A stretch of DNA of 64,000 nucleotides from Adiantum capillus-veneris (taxonomy: Eukaryota > Streptophyta > Polypodiopsida > Polypodiales > Pteridaceae): contig CM043960.1 in assembly GCA_014529385.2 (NCBI GenBank), positions 117,684,043 to 117,748,042 of the forward strand, given 5' to 3'. The notes under the pieces are model-generated. The model did no database searches. It saw only the letters and a program-made list of their open reading frames with translations, and was not told where the DNA came from. How positions within the stretch are numbered: position 1 is the stretch's first letter; every line of letters starts with the position of its first letter. The translations under genes were made by a program, and so were the position numbers. Positions 36,055-49,317 of the stretch are shown in pieces.

Positions 36055-36860
36055 TGATTTTAAATTAAAACTGAAGAGAAAAGAACAAGATGTTACAAAC
36101 TGAAAACAAATTTTTTATTTTCAATATATATTATAATTTAAAAAACATTCAATATAAAAGTAACCATGATGCACAATATGAGATTTTCAATGCACGCTAG
36201 TCAATCCACATATCAATCACCTATATTGTGAGCAACCATACACATTGCAATGTAATCTATACATGGCGTAATAACGATAACAATAGTATGAATATCTCTA
36301 TGAAATTATTATTATAATGATTATTAAATGTCCACTTTGATTTGCAAACAATAAGACACATCTAATTTCATTTGCTACAAAAACAAACGAAAGCAAGAAA
36401 ATATATAATTGGTCATTTCATGCACTAATAATCTATCGTAATAAATAATGCAAACGAATATATAAACCAATGCATGAACTAACAAAAATAAATCTTCAAT
36501 CTAATCACCCAATTGGGGACTACTTGAACCCACTGAAGGATTGTAGCCCACCCATGCAACCAATTCAATATATAAAAGCTATTTTAACCCAATCAAGGAT
36601 TATAGCTCTTATATTGTAAATCAACTCAAATATAAGACATCAAGGATCTTTATATGCCCGGTACACTAGTAGAGGACATCCGACCCTTAACTATCGACTA
36701 GACATTTACATATGCTCATCTTCCAAAACCAATTACAGCCCTCATTTGGATCAATGGCTTCTTCGCAATAAGCATGATTCCCGAAGTTGTCCGTTGTTTT
36801 GGTTTCGTACCTTTATGTTGGTAAACGAATTAAAATTTCTTAGAAGTGGTTACCAAATTA
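36055..36860 (-). other. Transposase leader of hAT B
   Basis: AT-rich, without genes. It probably includes the leader intron whose acceptor lies just before ATG 36054. I see no clear tandem repeat comparable to 24270-24880, apart from the single conserved-loop hairpin to its right. Confidence 0.5.
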
Positions 36861-36897
36861 AGAATCACATCCGGCCCAAAAAAGGACCTGTGACTCT
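36861..36897 (-). repeat. Conserved-loop hairpin in the transposase leader of hAT B
   Basis: Arms AGAATCACA (36861-36869) and TGTGACTCT (36889-36897) pair over 9 positions with one G-U. The 19-base loop TCCGGCCCAAAAAAGGACC matches the element A loop TCCAGTCCAAAAAAGAACT at 15 of 19 positions, on an unrelated stem. Confidence 0.75.
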
Positions 36898-37000
36898 ATA
36901 ACCTTAGGTCAAATCACAAGGAGATGACAATACCCGGCACTTGGATACACTCCCCAAGGATTTGCCTAGCTAAAAGACCGGGGTTAGCACACTATTTACT

Positions 37001-37170
37001 ATATATAATTACACCCGCCGGGCTTTTTCGTTTTCTCGGCAGGCCTGCCGGGCAATTGCATATACCTGGCGGGCCCGCCGAGAAAACAAAAAAGCCCGGC
37101 GGTTCCCGCATGGAAATTATGAAAGCCCGGAGGGCTAACCGGCTCTATAGGTTTTTGTAGGTCATCATCA
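37001..37170 (-). promoter_or_regulatory. Right subterminal GC palindrome and inward TATA box of hAT B
   Basis: Two 26-base arms, 37015-37040 and 37077-37102, are inverted copies with one mismatch (25 of 26) around a 36-base GC-rich loop. Arms contain CCGCCGGGC and TTTTCTCGGC. An ATTATATAT box (minus strand, 37009-37001) points to the transposase. Further CCCGGAGGGC-type motifs and the shared GACCTACAAAAACC motif follow out to 37170. Confidence 0.75.
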
Positions 37171-37244
37171 AAGTCACGTTAACAATTAACGTGATCACGT
37201 GATTTTTTTTGTGTAAATACGATAGTTATTTACGTAATCACCCG

Positions 37245-37271
37245 ATCGTGATTACGTTAATGAAATCCTTG
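37245..37271 (-). repeat. Right terminal inverted repeat of hAT B
   Basis: Reads CAAGGATTTCATTAACG on the minus strand and is followed on the plus strand by the target duplication GCTGCAAC. Confidence 0.85.
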
Positions 37272-37279
37272 GCTGCAAC
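37272..37279. repeat. Right target-site duplication of hAT B
   Basis: GCTGCAAC, matching GCTACAAC at 28895-28902 with one difference. Confidence 0.85.
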
Positions 37280-37740
37280 TATGGAAATTGATACGTCAGG
37301 TTTGTGGGCAACCAATGAGGATGACTTAATGACTTTGGTTTGTGAATATTGGTTATCTTGCAATTTTACCAGAGTCGATAATATAGGCGACCTTTCTTGA
37401 ATGGTAGGGAGAAGAGCAAGTTTTTTCATTTTGATATTCCCAGTCCCCCAGTCAATATTGCATTTGGTTGCCAACATCCACTTGCATCCTATGTTTATGT
37501 TTCCTTCCATAGTTCCAGCAGGCATGATAAAAAATCTTTGGCCTACACTCCCATTTTCATAGGCAATAGGTGCTTGAAGGACTCCAAAAATAGTGGTTTT
37601 CTTCTTATTAATACCCTGGACTTTCATGGTACTTAGAGATAGGGGTAGTTTTCCTAACTAGCACCATACTCCATATCACAACAAATTATGTTGAGCTCCT
37701 GTATCTAGCAAGGCATTATACAACACTTTCCCATAAAAAG
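37272..37740 (-). pseudogene. pol: C-terminal retropepsin-like domain of pol, gypsy copy 2
   Basis: It encodes NALLDTGAQHNLL (with later changes), VQGINKKKTTIFG, IMPAGTMEGNINIGCKWM and ATKCNIDWGTGN, aligned to residues 1793-1890 of copy 1. The DTGA motif and the flanking architecture are conserved, so the second protease is a family feature and not a quirk of copy 1. Stops are present. It is interrupted on its left by hAT B and on its right by the 1.8-kb insertion. Confidence 0.85.
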
Positions 37741-39529
37741 ACATATTTAGGAATTTTGGGAATTATTCAAGTCCCATTTCTTTAAATGGTACTTGAAATC
37801 TAAGTATTATTGTGTAGTTATAGATAGCATTTGTTTGTGAGCCCTTGGTTATGCCTTTTAAATGTATGCCGACTTCAATAAATATACAATTGTGTCGGTA
37901 TAAAATCACATGGATGTACTTGAAAAGTACTTAAAATCTAAGTATTATAGTGTAGTTGTAGATAGCATTTGTTCGCTAGCCCTTGGTTATGCCATTAAAA
38001 TGTATCTCTCCTTCAATAAATATATGATTGTGTTGGTACAAAAGCACATGGATTAATACATTAAATATGGGCGTTCAAAGGATGCCCTTGAGATTTATCT
38101 AGACTCTCAATTTGTCCTTGTGTAGATAATAATTGATATGAATGGATTTTACTTTTTCCATTGATATGACTACACCAACCATATTAGGACTACCTAGAAA
38201 ATCAAATGTTTTCATGGAAGAGCATCTGATTTTCAAAAGAATATGGTGCTTAGAAACACCAAGATAACAAGTGAAATTGGTATAATTCTATTGCATTATA
38301 GAGATAACCTAATCTCATAAATCACATATTACAAGAAATTTAGAAACTACACACATATTTTTGGCTATCAATATGGTTGATTAAATCAAAGAGCTTTCTA
38401 AAGTTAATATAGGAATTGATGGTATCTCAAATAGATGGTGGTGTTCAAAAACACCAAAATTATTCATGAACCCAATATTATCATTTATTGCTTCGTTTAG
38501 ATACATGTACCAAACTCCATTTTACTCTAATACATGGAATCTTATTATGAAAATGCCTTGAAATGTGCTCCATATTGGCCATGATTTCCTCTTGCATCAG
38601 CTCATCCAAACAACCATGCTGTGAATTTCCTTCTCTAACACTAGTTTGGTACCACAACCGCACATTGCAGTGTCCTTTTGGGATCATTTTGAAGAAAATA
38701 CAAAGGCAAAATCATAATGAATTTATACCAAGCTATATAGTGTGTGACTTGCCCCATGGTTATCCTACATAAGAAAAACACCACAAATTTGTTTTGAGAA
38801 TCACTATTCATCTATTAAAAAAGGTTTTTCAACCTGATGTCTACAAAAGTGTGTATGGATTCTAGTATGTGGTAAATGAATCATAAAGAAAAAAGTACAT
38901 TGGCTCTAAATTACATGAATATGTGGTGTCTATAAGTATATAGATTGACACATAACATATTGTGACAAACAAAATTCATTTGACCTAGGAAAAAAATCAT
39001 TCAATATAGGACAAAAATAGGCAAAAAAAAATAGGGGACACTATGTGTCCATTTGAATTGTAAGAACTTTTTTATATTTTGAAAATGGATTGTTCTTGCA
39101 TAATCAAATTTTCTCCATTTTACATGAATGTGTGGTGTCTGTAAGTATATAGAGTGGCACATAAAGTATTGTGACAAACAAAATTCATTTGGCCTAGGAC
39201 AAAAATCATTCAATATAGGACAAAAATAGGCAAAAAATAGGGGACACTGATGTGCCCATTTGAATTGTTAAAAAAAATAGGACAAAAATAGGCAAAAAAT
39301 AGGGGACACTGATGTGTCCATTTGAATTGTTTAAAAAAAAAGTATATGTTCAAACACTATTATTGACAACATCTGATATGAGAACCTTTGCATGCATTAA
39401 CATGTATCTAAGAATGTTTCACAAGTTTCTTACATGCAAAAGCATAGCACACGTAATCTCTTCCCACGAACTTGTAAAATAAAGAATTGTTCCAAATTTG
39501 TGCATTTTTTCCAAAATTCCTAAATATGT
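37741..39529. mobile_element. 1.79-kb non-coding insertion with 19-bp perfect inverted ends
   Basis: ACATATTTAGGAATTTTGG at 37741-37759 recurs inverted at 39511-39529. The segment splits the gypsy pol between the integrase tail and the terminal protease, which are contiguous in copy 1. It encodes no protein. It holds a 137-bp direct duplication (about 37792 and 37929) and a roughly 230-bp direct repeat plus extra partial units (38885-39345) that include GGGGACACTGATGTGTCC-like palindromes. No clear target duplication, so the superfamily is undetermined. Confidence 0.75.
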
Positions 39530-39539
39530 GTTTAGGGGC

Positions 39540-42500
39540 TTTTTAGCTCAATTAGGTATCGTAGAGGTGTCTTAGATTCTAATGAATCGTCATCGATTTC
39601 CTCAAAAAATGCTTGTGTGATCTCCAAATTAGCATCTCATTGGCGTCTAAGATGTTGTTGCCGTTCTCGAGACTTAGCTTGGGCTTGTATCTTTTTAAGC
39701 TCTGCTTGTTTCTTGGCTTCCTTCTTTTGATGGATGGCTTGCAATTCTTCTTGGCTTAGAGGATCATAGTACCTTTTAAATTTAATCCCATTAAGGAATC
39801 CCACGGTTTCACCTCCATCTAGAGTCTCCACACAAATGGTACCTTGTGGGGTAATTTCAAACACTCGATACGGTCCCTTACTAGTGTATTTCAATTTCTT
39901 CTTTTTGTTACGTACACCATACATAAGAACTTTGCCTCCCACTTTTATATCTTTGTCTTTTTAAATGACAGTCTAACCATTTTTTCCTTCTATCTTTCTC
40001 CAGTAGGGCATTGTACACAACCAATTGCCTTTCTTCCTCTAGATGCTCAAGAATATATAATTGCTCGACCAAAGTATTACTATTCTAGCCTTCTTGACTA
40101 GGCACATGAAGACTATGGATGAAAAATTCCCAGTGTATCACTGCTTCTTGGCCATATATCATTTTAAATGGTATAAAATTGATGGATACTTTATACGCAT
40201 CTTGATAGTCCCATAAAGATGACGTAAGCGTTAGATCCGAGTCAGTGCAATGTGCCTCAATGGTCTTGGTCAAAACAGAGAAGAGAGTTTTGTTTGTACT
40301 CTCGGCTTGGCCATTCGCTTGGGAAAATAAGGTGTAGACTTGTGGTGGGATATCATGAATTGCATTGTGAGCTCTTTGATCACATAATTTATGAATTGAG
40401 TGCCATTGTTAATTGCATGCTCAAAGGGGAACCCAAAGCGTGTAGTAATGTTCTCAAAGAGGAACTTAGCTGGTTTCTTTGTGTTAGCCTTGCATGTAGG
40501 CATAGCTTTAGTCCATTTGGTTACATAATTAGTGGCCACTATAATGTATCATGATTGCATGTTACATGCAACTAGACTAATTGGACCTACAAAGTCTAAG
40601 CCCCACTTTTCAACTGGTTGAGTTACTTTGATGGGATGTAGGGGCATCTTATCCTTTTGTTGTGGTTTCTTGTACCATTGGCATTCATCACACCCTTTCA
40701 AAAAATGTTATGCACCCCTAAATAAAGTGGCCACCAATAGCGTGATTGCAGCACCTTCCTAGAAGTCAATTCTCTTACCGCCAGCTATGCCTATGCCCAT
40801 ATGTGCTTCTTGCAAAATGTACAAGTATTCATCCTCACGGGAACAATGTCTAAGTACATCATCCTTCCCTCTTGTGTAGAGAGTTCCAACCATTAGGCAA
40901 TATGGTTCATACTCTTTAATCAGCTTCCGAGCTAAATCTTTGTGAAGACCATTAGGTGAAAAACCATTTAAAGTTAAAAAATAAACAATTCTCTCACTCC
41001 ATTCAGGCATTGTTTCAACCATGAATAGGGAAGTATCGGGTAAATCATCATCAATTCTTATAGGGGCTTCCCCATTGGGTATGCAATACAAATGATCGCA
41101 ACCCATGACATGTTTTTGTCAGGTCTAACACCAACAGTGAAGTCAAACACAAGAAAAATAAATAACCAACGTGTAATTCTTCCTGTGAATCATGGTTTAT
41201 TTACCAAGTATAGTAGCGCTTGTTGATCTACATAAAAAACAAACTTGGTGGTAAGAAAATAATATCAAAACTTCTTTACTACATAAAATCATACCCAATC
41301 CCTCTCGCTCTATGGTGGTGTAGTTCATCTCAGCATGATTTAACTGGCAACTAGCAAAGCTAATGGGGTAGTCTAGGTTATGCTCCCCGGGTTGAGATAA
41401 AACACAACCAATAGAAAAGTTTGATGCATTGATATGCACATGAAGGATTATATCCCAATTTGGCATTCGTAGGATCAGGACACTCACTAGAGACTTGTTT
41501 AATAACTCGTAGTCCTCGTCACATTCTTCATTCTAAATAAACTCAATAAGAATCTTGTAAAAGAGACGAGACATATCAACAAAGAATAATATAAACCATC
41601 GATAATAACCAACATGGCCCATGAATCTTTGCAATCCCTTATAGTTCGTTGGTGGGGGAAATTCTAAAATGACTCTAATTTTGCTCTGATATGTAGAAAT
41701 CCCATTTTTAGACACTATATGCCCTAGAATCATTCCATGTTTAACCCAAAATTGGCATTTGAAGGGGTTCAATGAGATGTGATATAATTTGCATTTTTCA
41801 AATACCTTTCTTAAACAGGTCACATGCCCCTCCCAAGAGGAATGAACACACAAGTCATCTAAGAAGGCCTCAATAAACTCCCTTAGATACTTCTTGAATG
41901 CAGTGTAGTTAATTAATCTTTGGAATTGAGCAAGGGCATTGGTCAAGTCAAAAGCCATGACTCAAAATGAAAATACACTAAATTTAATCACGAAGGCACT
42001 TTTAGCTTGCTCCTCTATTGCAATCGTGATTTGATTGTAGCCCGAGTATCCATTTAGGAAACTATAAGTTGCCTTACCTACTACTCATTCAAGCACATGT
42101 TCTGAATATGGCAATGGATAGTGATCTCTCCTAGTAGTTGCATTAACCTTTTTAAGGTCCATCCACACTTGGAGATTCCCATTCTTTTTGAGCAGTATGA
42201 CTATTGGGGACACCCATTGAGAGTGCTCAATAGGGTATATGAATCTACATTTGATAATATTGTCAATATCTTCTTTAATTAACTTTTCATACTTAGGGTT
42301 CATTGGTAGGGAGGTTGTTGAACCATTTTAGCAATGCTAACTATTGGAATTTTATGTTGTACCACAGAAGGTAGAACACCTTTTATATCATGGTATGTCT
42401 AAGAGAATACATCCTTGAATCCCTTAAGAAGTGCTTTAAGGTCTTCCTCTTCCTACTCTGTGAAGTCTTGGGAAATAAAGACTGGTTTAGACTCCTTGCC

Positions 42501-44901
42501 TGGTTCTACTAATTTGATCTTATTCACCATTACTAGACCATCGTATACTCCCTTACTTTCTGGCATAGGCATCCTTTGAGCTTTGGTGTAGACCACCTTA
42601 AGCTCTCCCGTGGTATAAGATATGAAATGTTCAGGTGTGGGATGTAAGTCTACAGGCTCTTGTTGTTCTAATCTTTTGGACCTAGCTTCTGCTTCTTTTC
42701 GTTGTTGGGATAACTCCTAGTTCTATCATCTCAGCCTCGTTGTATGGCTCAACTTGGGCTTCTCTGAAATCTCTATTTAGGCAATGGAAAGGGGTTGTGG
42801 ACTATACCACATGAAACTTTGGATGTATTCACCCCAATTGTCTACTAGCCTTCCTCCCACATAACAAAGCCATCTTGTAGTGGATTTATTTTCATTCATC
42901 TTAGCATGCACATTTTCTCAATATTGCCACCTCTTATAGATCCCTTTTTCTTGCCTAAGACCCACTTTTTTTACATCTACATTTGACTCACTAGATTGGT
43001 CCTTGTTGGTGTCCTCTTCACTCTCAAATGAGCTAACATAGATGATGTACTTGGTCTTGAATGTTTTGACTCTTAAATTTCTTTATCTCCCAATTCATGA
43101 GGCTTAGAATCAGTTTCACTTTGGGATTCACTCTCTAATTGCATTGGTCAGAGTCTTCTATAGAGTGATTGGTGGCACTGTCAAGAGTCTTCTATAGAGT
43201 GATTGGTGGCATTGTCAAGTTGGTCTATAAATTTCTTACCCTTAGAGGGTATATGCATTGTGCTTATCATATTGAGGGGTGAAACCTATGGTAGCTCTTC
43301 CCCCTTTGGTGTGACCCAAGTGGTTCCTTCATTTCCCTAGGTGTCTATGGTTGCAGCTAGGTGTATCCATTCAACATTATCTGACTCCACCATAACCAGT
43401 AACACATCCATATAAGGGGAATCCTGTCCAATGTCTGTATCCTTTTGACAAGTATAGTAGTATTGTAGTGGGTTTGAGTGAACTATGGTGATTGATAATG
43501 GATCTACTTCCTAGGGGTGTACTTTATTGGTCACCAAAACCACTCTAATGACAGAGTCTTGGAATTGTAGATAGACATGGGTTTTAGAACAATCATGGAC
43601 CATTTGTGCTTCCCTAATAAAAGATCATCCTAAGATCATTTCATATGACATAGGTTGGTTAAATAAATCCATCACAATCGAAAAGTATGTCATACCATGT
43701 GCCCTACAACTTTGATCTTAAGATCCCTGAGCATCCCAATAGATTTTGCAATGGTACCATTGGCCATCTTTACCACAATGTTTGTAACACTGAGGTGGGG
43801 TTTTCCCATGTATTTTTTTTTTAAAAAAAAGTAACCATGATGCTAACTCCTTCAACACCATCAAGGATTCCCTTTACATTTAATCCCTTTGTAGTGATAT
43901 GTAGGGTTGCATTAGACTCGTCACCTTCAAAATACTGCCCTAGTTCGTTGCTGGGTACCTTGACAACAGACTCGTGTCCATCTAAGTCAGGCAATTGCTC
44001 TTGATTCTCCTCAACACTCATAGTCAAATCAAGTCTATTCATTTGTGAAAATTGTGGTAACCTAGCATGTAGCTCCCCATTGAGGAATTCTTGAAGTGAA
44101 AATAATAGCTCAGGATCTCCATATAACTTTGCTATGATAGTGGTTCAGACCTCTAAAGGCATGAAAGCCACTAGCTTGGCAACATTCAATGGCATTTTGT
44201 GAGGTGTAGGTCCTTGACTAGGAACTAGTGAGGATGGAATCTCCCCTTCCTCAATGGGATCAACCATTCCCTCACTAAACATCCTTTCAAACAAGAAATG
44301 TGTATGCCCACTTTTTGATGTCTTGTCCTCATTCTCTTCTCAGATGACATTGGATATGGCTAACGGTCCATGGTTCGTGTGGTGAGAATGGACTTGCATG
44401 GGAAACACTATGTCAAAAAGCTTCACATGTCTAAGTTCTGGTTCTAGCTTTCTTTGTGTCTCCTCCAGCAAACCTTTTAGGTGTTGAGCTTGCTCAATCT
44501 CCTCTATTCGGTTTGGGTAGGTCCCAATATTCTTCTTGCGGTTTTCCTATTTTGGCCCTGGTGGCTTATCTTGGGGGTTCTTGATTGAACACATGTTGCA
44601 TTTTCAAGGACTCTTTATGGCTCTCCCCAATTGGGCTTCTGTTTGGCTCCATCTAATGGTGTTCTTTGTTGCCTTTTCCCTTTGTGGTAATGGTTTTGGT
44701 TTCCATTGTTTCAATTGAATTTGAATCATCCGCGGGGTCATTCATATACACGAGATCATTGTCTATCCCTATGTTTGTCTTGGAACTCCGTTTTGATCTT
44801 TCGATATTTAGCAATCTCTTCCTTAGTGTTTTATTTTTCTTTCCTCAGGAAATTGATACAGTATCTCTCTCTTCAAGGATATGATTTGAATTTTGGATCA
44901 T
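39540..44901 (-). pseudogene. pol: Decayed pol of gypsy copy 2 (first protease to integrase)
   Basis: From ATG 44901 downwards: N-terminal charged region, first protease (43821-44042, LDGVEG where copy 1 has LDGGAG), reverse transcriptase (42303-42085 and 41958-41533, AFLDDLCV kept), RNase H (41487-41197, HINAS with Asp to Asn), zinc-binding and linker parts (41106-40759), integrase core (40539-40085, NNGTQF for SDNGTHF) and integrase C-terminus (39942-39637). Frameshifts and stops separate the blocks. The RNase H and integrase catalytic Asp changes confirm loss of function. Confidence 0.9.
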
Positions 44902-44912
44902 TGATTGTGTAA

Positions 44913-47330
44913 TCACATTGAGGGTACAATGGGTGGTATTGTTGATGTCCCACCAGCAATTTTAATCAAATTCATGGGTGTGATCTTGGGTGCGTTTGCG
45001 TTATGGGGGCACTGTGATATCAAATGATCTATTCCACAACAATTGCATGTGAGTACTGGCATTGTGGACGTGCTTCCATGACTAGTTTTTACTTTTGTGG
45101 CATTATTTTGTAGCCTAATGGGACATTCAACTATCCGATGTGGTCCACCACACTCGTAGCACTGAAGAGGTGGTCTCCTAGCCATGAGATTGATGTTTTT
45201 ACCTCTTACTGCAAGAGCAGCTGCTTGATAAATAGGCTTGACTTGCCCACAAAAATCTTCCATGTAATATATAGGACACTCTTCAAGAGTATCCATTCCA
45301 TAGCCAATACTAGTGTCTATTTCTTCCTCACTGCCATCCAAACAAGCACTAGATGGCTTGCAACCCCTATGATTCACAATGGTGACTCTTGGATGAGGGG
45401 GCTGCGGTCCTAGCACTAGAGGTGGTAGCGGTGTAGCTTGAAAAACATTTTGGGCTCTAGGAACCATGTGTTGTGATAGTCGCTCACAACATGTAGGGAA
45501 GGCATCAATGCAAGAAGTCAAGGTGAATCCATCCAGCCCAAAGGTGGTCTATTATAATGCCAGCACACGTTTGAACATTATGTAATACTTAGCTTGGTCA
45601 TCGTACCTACCACATGCAGTGCAATTCCCATTGAATTTTGCTCTAAATGTAGGGAATTCACTAGTGCTATGTGGACCAAATCAAACTGAGCACCATTGTT
45701 GTTCCCTTCTTGGATACATATGATTGTTTTGTAGAGCATGTTTATCCCTAAGACTTTCTTGAATGGCCTTGGTGAGATTTTACAAAGTCATCTCAGATAT
45801 CTTTGGCTCTTCAAAAATAGCCTTTATGGTCATTGCATCATGCCTCGATTCTTGCAAGCTACTGGACTTTCGCTCAGAGGACACTCATTCGCTTGCATTA
45901 TTAAATTGTCTTCCAATTGGATTGCATTGGTAGTGACTGCCTCCCAGGTAGTAATACCTCTAATGACTAGGCCATTATAGATATTTTCATGTTGCAATCC
46001 TCGAAGGAATTGATCAAGAAATTGGTTATTGTTGAAACGCTCATTTACAAGACCAAGAGAGTTTATGTGCTTTAGACAACTAATAAAGTCTCTCACTGAC
46101 TTGCCTTCCTTACGTTCGGCCTTTTGTAGCTAAGATTTACACCCCAAAGCACACCTTTGCGTACGTACTCCTTCAGACAATCTCTGAGGAGTAGGGTAAA
46201 TTATTTTCTTTTTCATCCTTAAGGTCCTATACCAATCCCTAGCCTTCCCACTCAAAGTCAAGCTTAAAGCACTGCACTTATGTGGTTCGTTGTGTTCTTG
46301 TAGGGAATCACATACTTGTTTAAGTACTTTGATGTTCTTTCAAGCATCTTCGTCCCCATTGAATTTTTGCGTAAGCTTTGCTGTTTGTACCGCTTTACTC
46401 TTAGGTTCTCTTTCAGGTGCATGATGCATATTCTCCGCAATAGATTGACATACTGTTTGAGCAAATGTAATCAAATCACCTATGTGAGGAGGTATGGCCG
46501 ATGGAGGAACTCCTGGAATCATATGTGGGATGGGGGTTGTTACTGGACCTCGCATATATGTAGCCAACATAGGATATGGGATATGATTTTTCATAGGCCC
46601 ACTTGGATAAGGGATCAAGAATGGCACTCGTGGAGCATATTCTATTGGTACAATCGGAGGTGTAGAAGCCATGTGTGAATAAGTGGCTACATGAACATAC
46701 AGTCAAGGCCCAATGGTAGGTACTATGCCACTAGGTAACAGTACTACACTAGACCTAGACATCATAGGTGCATTCTCTATCAAGTCCATCATTGGAGTAG
46801 GCCACGCGGGTTCTCTGAGAGGAAGTTGAGCCAAACTAGGAAAACTAAAGTTTTTGTTCGTGGGATTAGAATGCATCAAGACTCCATGCAAAATGACATA
46901 TAAGGGGTCCATGGGACTCATCATAGGAGTCTCCATTTGTGATAGAGTAGGCTGTTTGGCCTTGCTTGTATCCAAAAATCTCATGGGACCAGTTGAGTGT
47001 ACATTTACGCCTTGATTTTTCCTCCTGGAGTGGATGATTCCATGGATGACATTATAGATTAGTCCCTGTTTCTCCTAAATACTTATGGTGCTAGATGGAG
47101 ATCATACAATCTTTATCCAACCTACATGGTAGGAGTATCCAGAGTATAGATCCATCAACATCTCAGTGTGGAGGTCATATTTCCCACTTTGATTAAGGAA
47201 TAATCCTTCTAAACTTGGCTTGCTAGTGTCTAAACTTGACTTGCTAGAGGTCCCTTGTGAGGTGGAAGCAATGTTGCTCCCTGTGGTTTTTTCTTTCGTG
47301 GTTGGTACTTTAGAGAGAGCTTCCATGGGA
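44913..47330 (-). pseudogene. gag: Gag remnants of gypsy copy 2 with two zinc knuckles
   Basis: Fragments in several frames cover the Pro-rich start (46672-46340), capsid-like part (46464-46264 and 46096-45830, with FLDQFLRGLQ and NAIQLEDNL) and nucleocapsid (45521-44913). The last has two knuckles, C121-x2-C124-x3-H128-x4-C133 and C159-x2-C162-x3-H166-x4-C171. Both are one residue shorter than the common CX2CX4HX4C form. The gag stop (44915-44913) is 11 bases before the pol ATG, in another frame. Gag of copy 1 is outside the window, so this is the only view of it. Confidence 0.8.
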
Positions 47331-48590
47331 GGTAGCTCGGTAGAGCCTACATTGAAGAAGGTAGGAAAAATATCACACGGACACTCTTAGGGGGTAAAGT
47401 CCACGTGAGATGGGAATAGAGAATCTACTTCCCCACCCCCTTCCTACACTTCGTTGGCCTCAGGTTCGGAGCGAGTAACTCTACTAAATGTCTCCATAAA
47501 ATGGCTAAACATGCTAGCACTAGGTTGTGGAGCCCGGGTGGGCATGTGTCTTTCTTCCTCAGGGTTTTTTATAGGATAACCTTCCATCACGTCTGAGTTC
47601 AAAGGAAGAGTCACTAGCTGCTAGTAGGTGAGGATCTTGAGTCGTACTACCTTGGGTTCCCACTGAGGGCCTAGAGCCTAATGTGGAGGGATAGTGGGTG
47701 CGCATGTAAACAGAGGCACTCTCTATATGCTCGTGCTCAAGCACACAACCAGAGCATAGGTTCATGTGATCTTGACACCCTAGAAGTGTTGGTGAGTGCC
47801 CGTGAGGGCCGCTCACCTAGTTATTTGGGTGTCTTGCAACCCGGTTTTACTCTTGATTTTTTGAATTTTTGGTCCTTTTTCCTGACCAAGCTATGGAATA
47901 TAATGTGCAATAGCTCAAAACAAGCCTCTTGATCAGAGGGATGTGGCGTGCTTTATAGCCCAAGATTTGGTTACTTTATGTCCTCATATCCTCAAAATAA
48001 TTCTAGTTATAAACAAAGCTTAAAATGGAAAGTCCAAGGGTGCAAGTGTGAGAGGAGGGTGGAGGACTAGTCCCACATGCCCTCACTCCCTGTTGCAGGG
48101 CTAGGCTATATATATAGTCTTGGACCTATACTATATCATACGACTGAGGACCAAGGCCTGGGCCTGGGCATGGGCTTGATCCCGATCCGATCATTCTTCT
48201 AATACGTGATTTTCTTTCTTTTCCTCTCTTTGAATTTTTTTTTTTTTCTTTTCTAGTTTTGAGAATAAGGTTTTCGAGTATGCCTGCGTATGGCTGCGGT
48301 TGTGGCCATGCACATATCTGCGTGCCATACATAGAACTGAGCAATCTCTTGTGTGGACCTAGAAGAACTAGGACATAACAAAACTGCAAAATAGAATTAA
48401 AAGAGTGCAAATTAAACAAAACCAATCTAAATTAATAGAGATGACAAAACAAGTGAATGGATCTTTCTTGTTATTCCTAACATACTTGTACCAAAAGCAC
48501 ACACACACACCTTCCTCTACCTTTCCTACATGCACTGAGTGACTTTACAAGGCAGCACAAAGTGCTTCTTGAGCTTGGTGCATGGAAATT
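47331..48590 (-). other. Leader and 5' coding remnants of gypsy copy 2
   Basis: Between the primer-binding site and the clearer gag fragments. A short frame at 47816-47559 may be N-terminal gag. GTCTTTCTTC-type pyrimidine tracts are present. No separate gene recognised. Confidence 0.45.
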
Positions 48591-48611
48591 TCTTGAAAAC
48601 GGTGCCAAAAA
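48591..48611 (-). promoter_or_regulatory. Primer-binding site of gypsy copy 2
   Basis: The minus strand after the LTR reads TTTTTGGCACCGTTTTC, close to the TTTGGCGCCGTTGCCGGGG type site found after the 5' LTR of plant Tat/Athila-like elements. It is not the initiator-Met type. Confidence 0.65.
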
Positions 48612-48864
48612 TGTGCACAACTGATGCACATGTTGGAGCTAGGGACTTGCCGAGCACCGTGTGTGAGCCACAAATGGCTGCAAGCACACAACCAAGCTAA
48701 CCTAGCAAGCTCAAAGAGAGCAAGGGTGTGTCACTCACCGCTCTACGTCAGCCGCCATGAAGGATTCCTCACCATGAAGAAGAATGAGCCACCGTCGCCG
48801 CACTCAATTGCCTCGCCATCCCCGATGCCGCCGCAATGCTCAATCGCTCTCTCTCTCTCTCTCA

Positions 48865-48927
<63 letters not shown>

Positions 48928-49218
48928 CCACACACACATGAGCACACCGTGAAGAAGGAGATGGAGATAGGGAAAGAGCACTCTTCTTTAGCATGCACCC
49001 TTCAAAATGAGGGAGGTCACAATGGCCCTTTTGTATGGGTTAGGCCATTCACACATGGATGCCCACACTGATCGATCAAAGTGAAAATACTGTCAAATGA
49101 GATATATGGTGCACCTCTCATCAGCGATCACCCAAGCACCTATCTAAGCACCTATAGGAACGACAAGCCCAACCCATGACTCAAAACAATGTGATAAGAC
49201 GTCTATCATCGGTTAACA
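48612..49218 (-). repeat. 5' LTR of gypsy copy 2 (607 bp)
   Basis: Starts TGTTAACC at 49218 and ends TTGTGCACA at 48612. It aligns with 8556-9148. A compound microsatellite, (CT)n at 48849-48863 and (CA)n at 48868-48926, occupies the same place as the GT/GA tract in the other LTR. Confidence 0.88.
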
Positions 49219-49270
49219 ATGCTATGAGATGGGAGGCCATAAAACTTATAGACAATTTTCATTTTTATTC

Positions 49271-49315
<45 letters not shown>

Positions 49316-49317
49316 CA

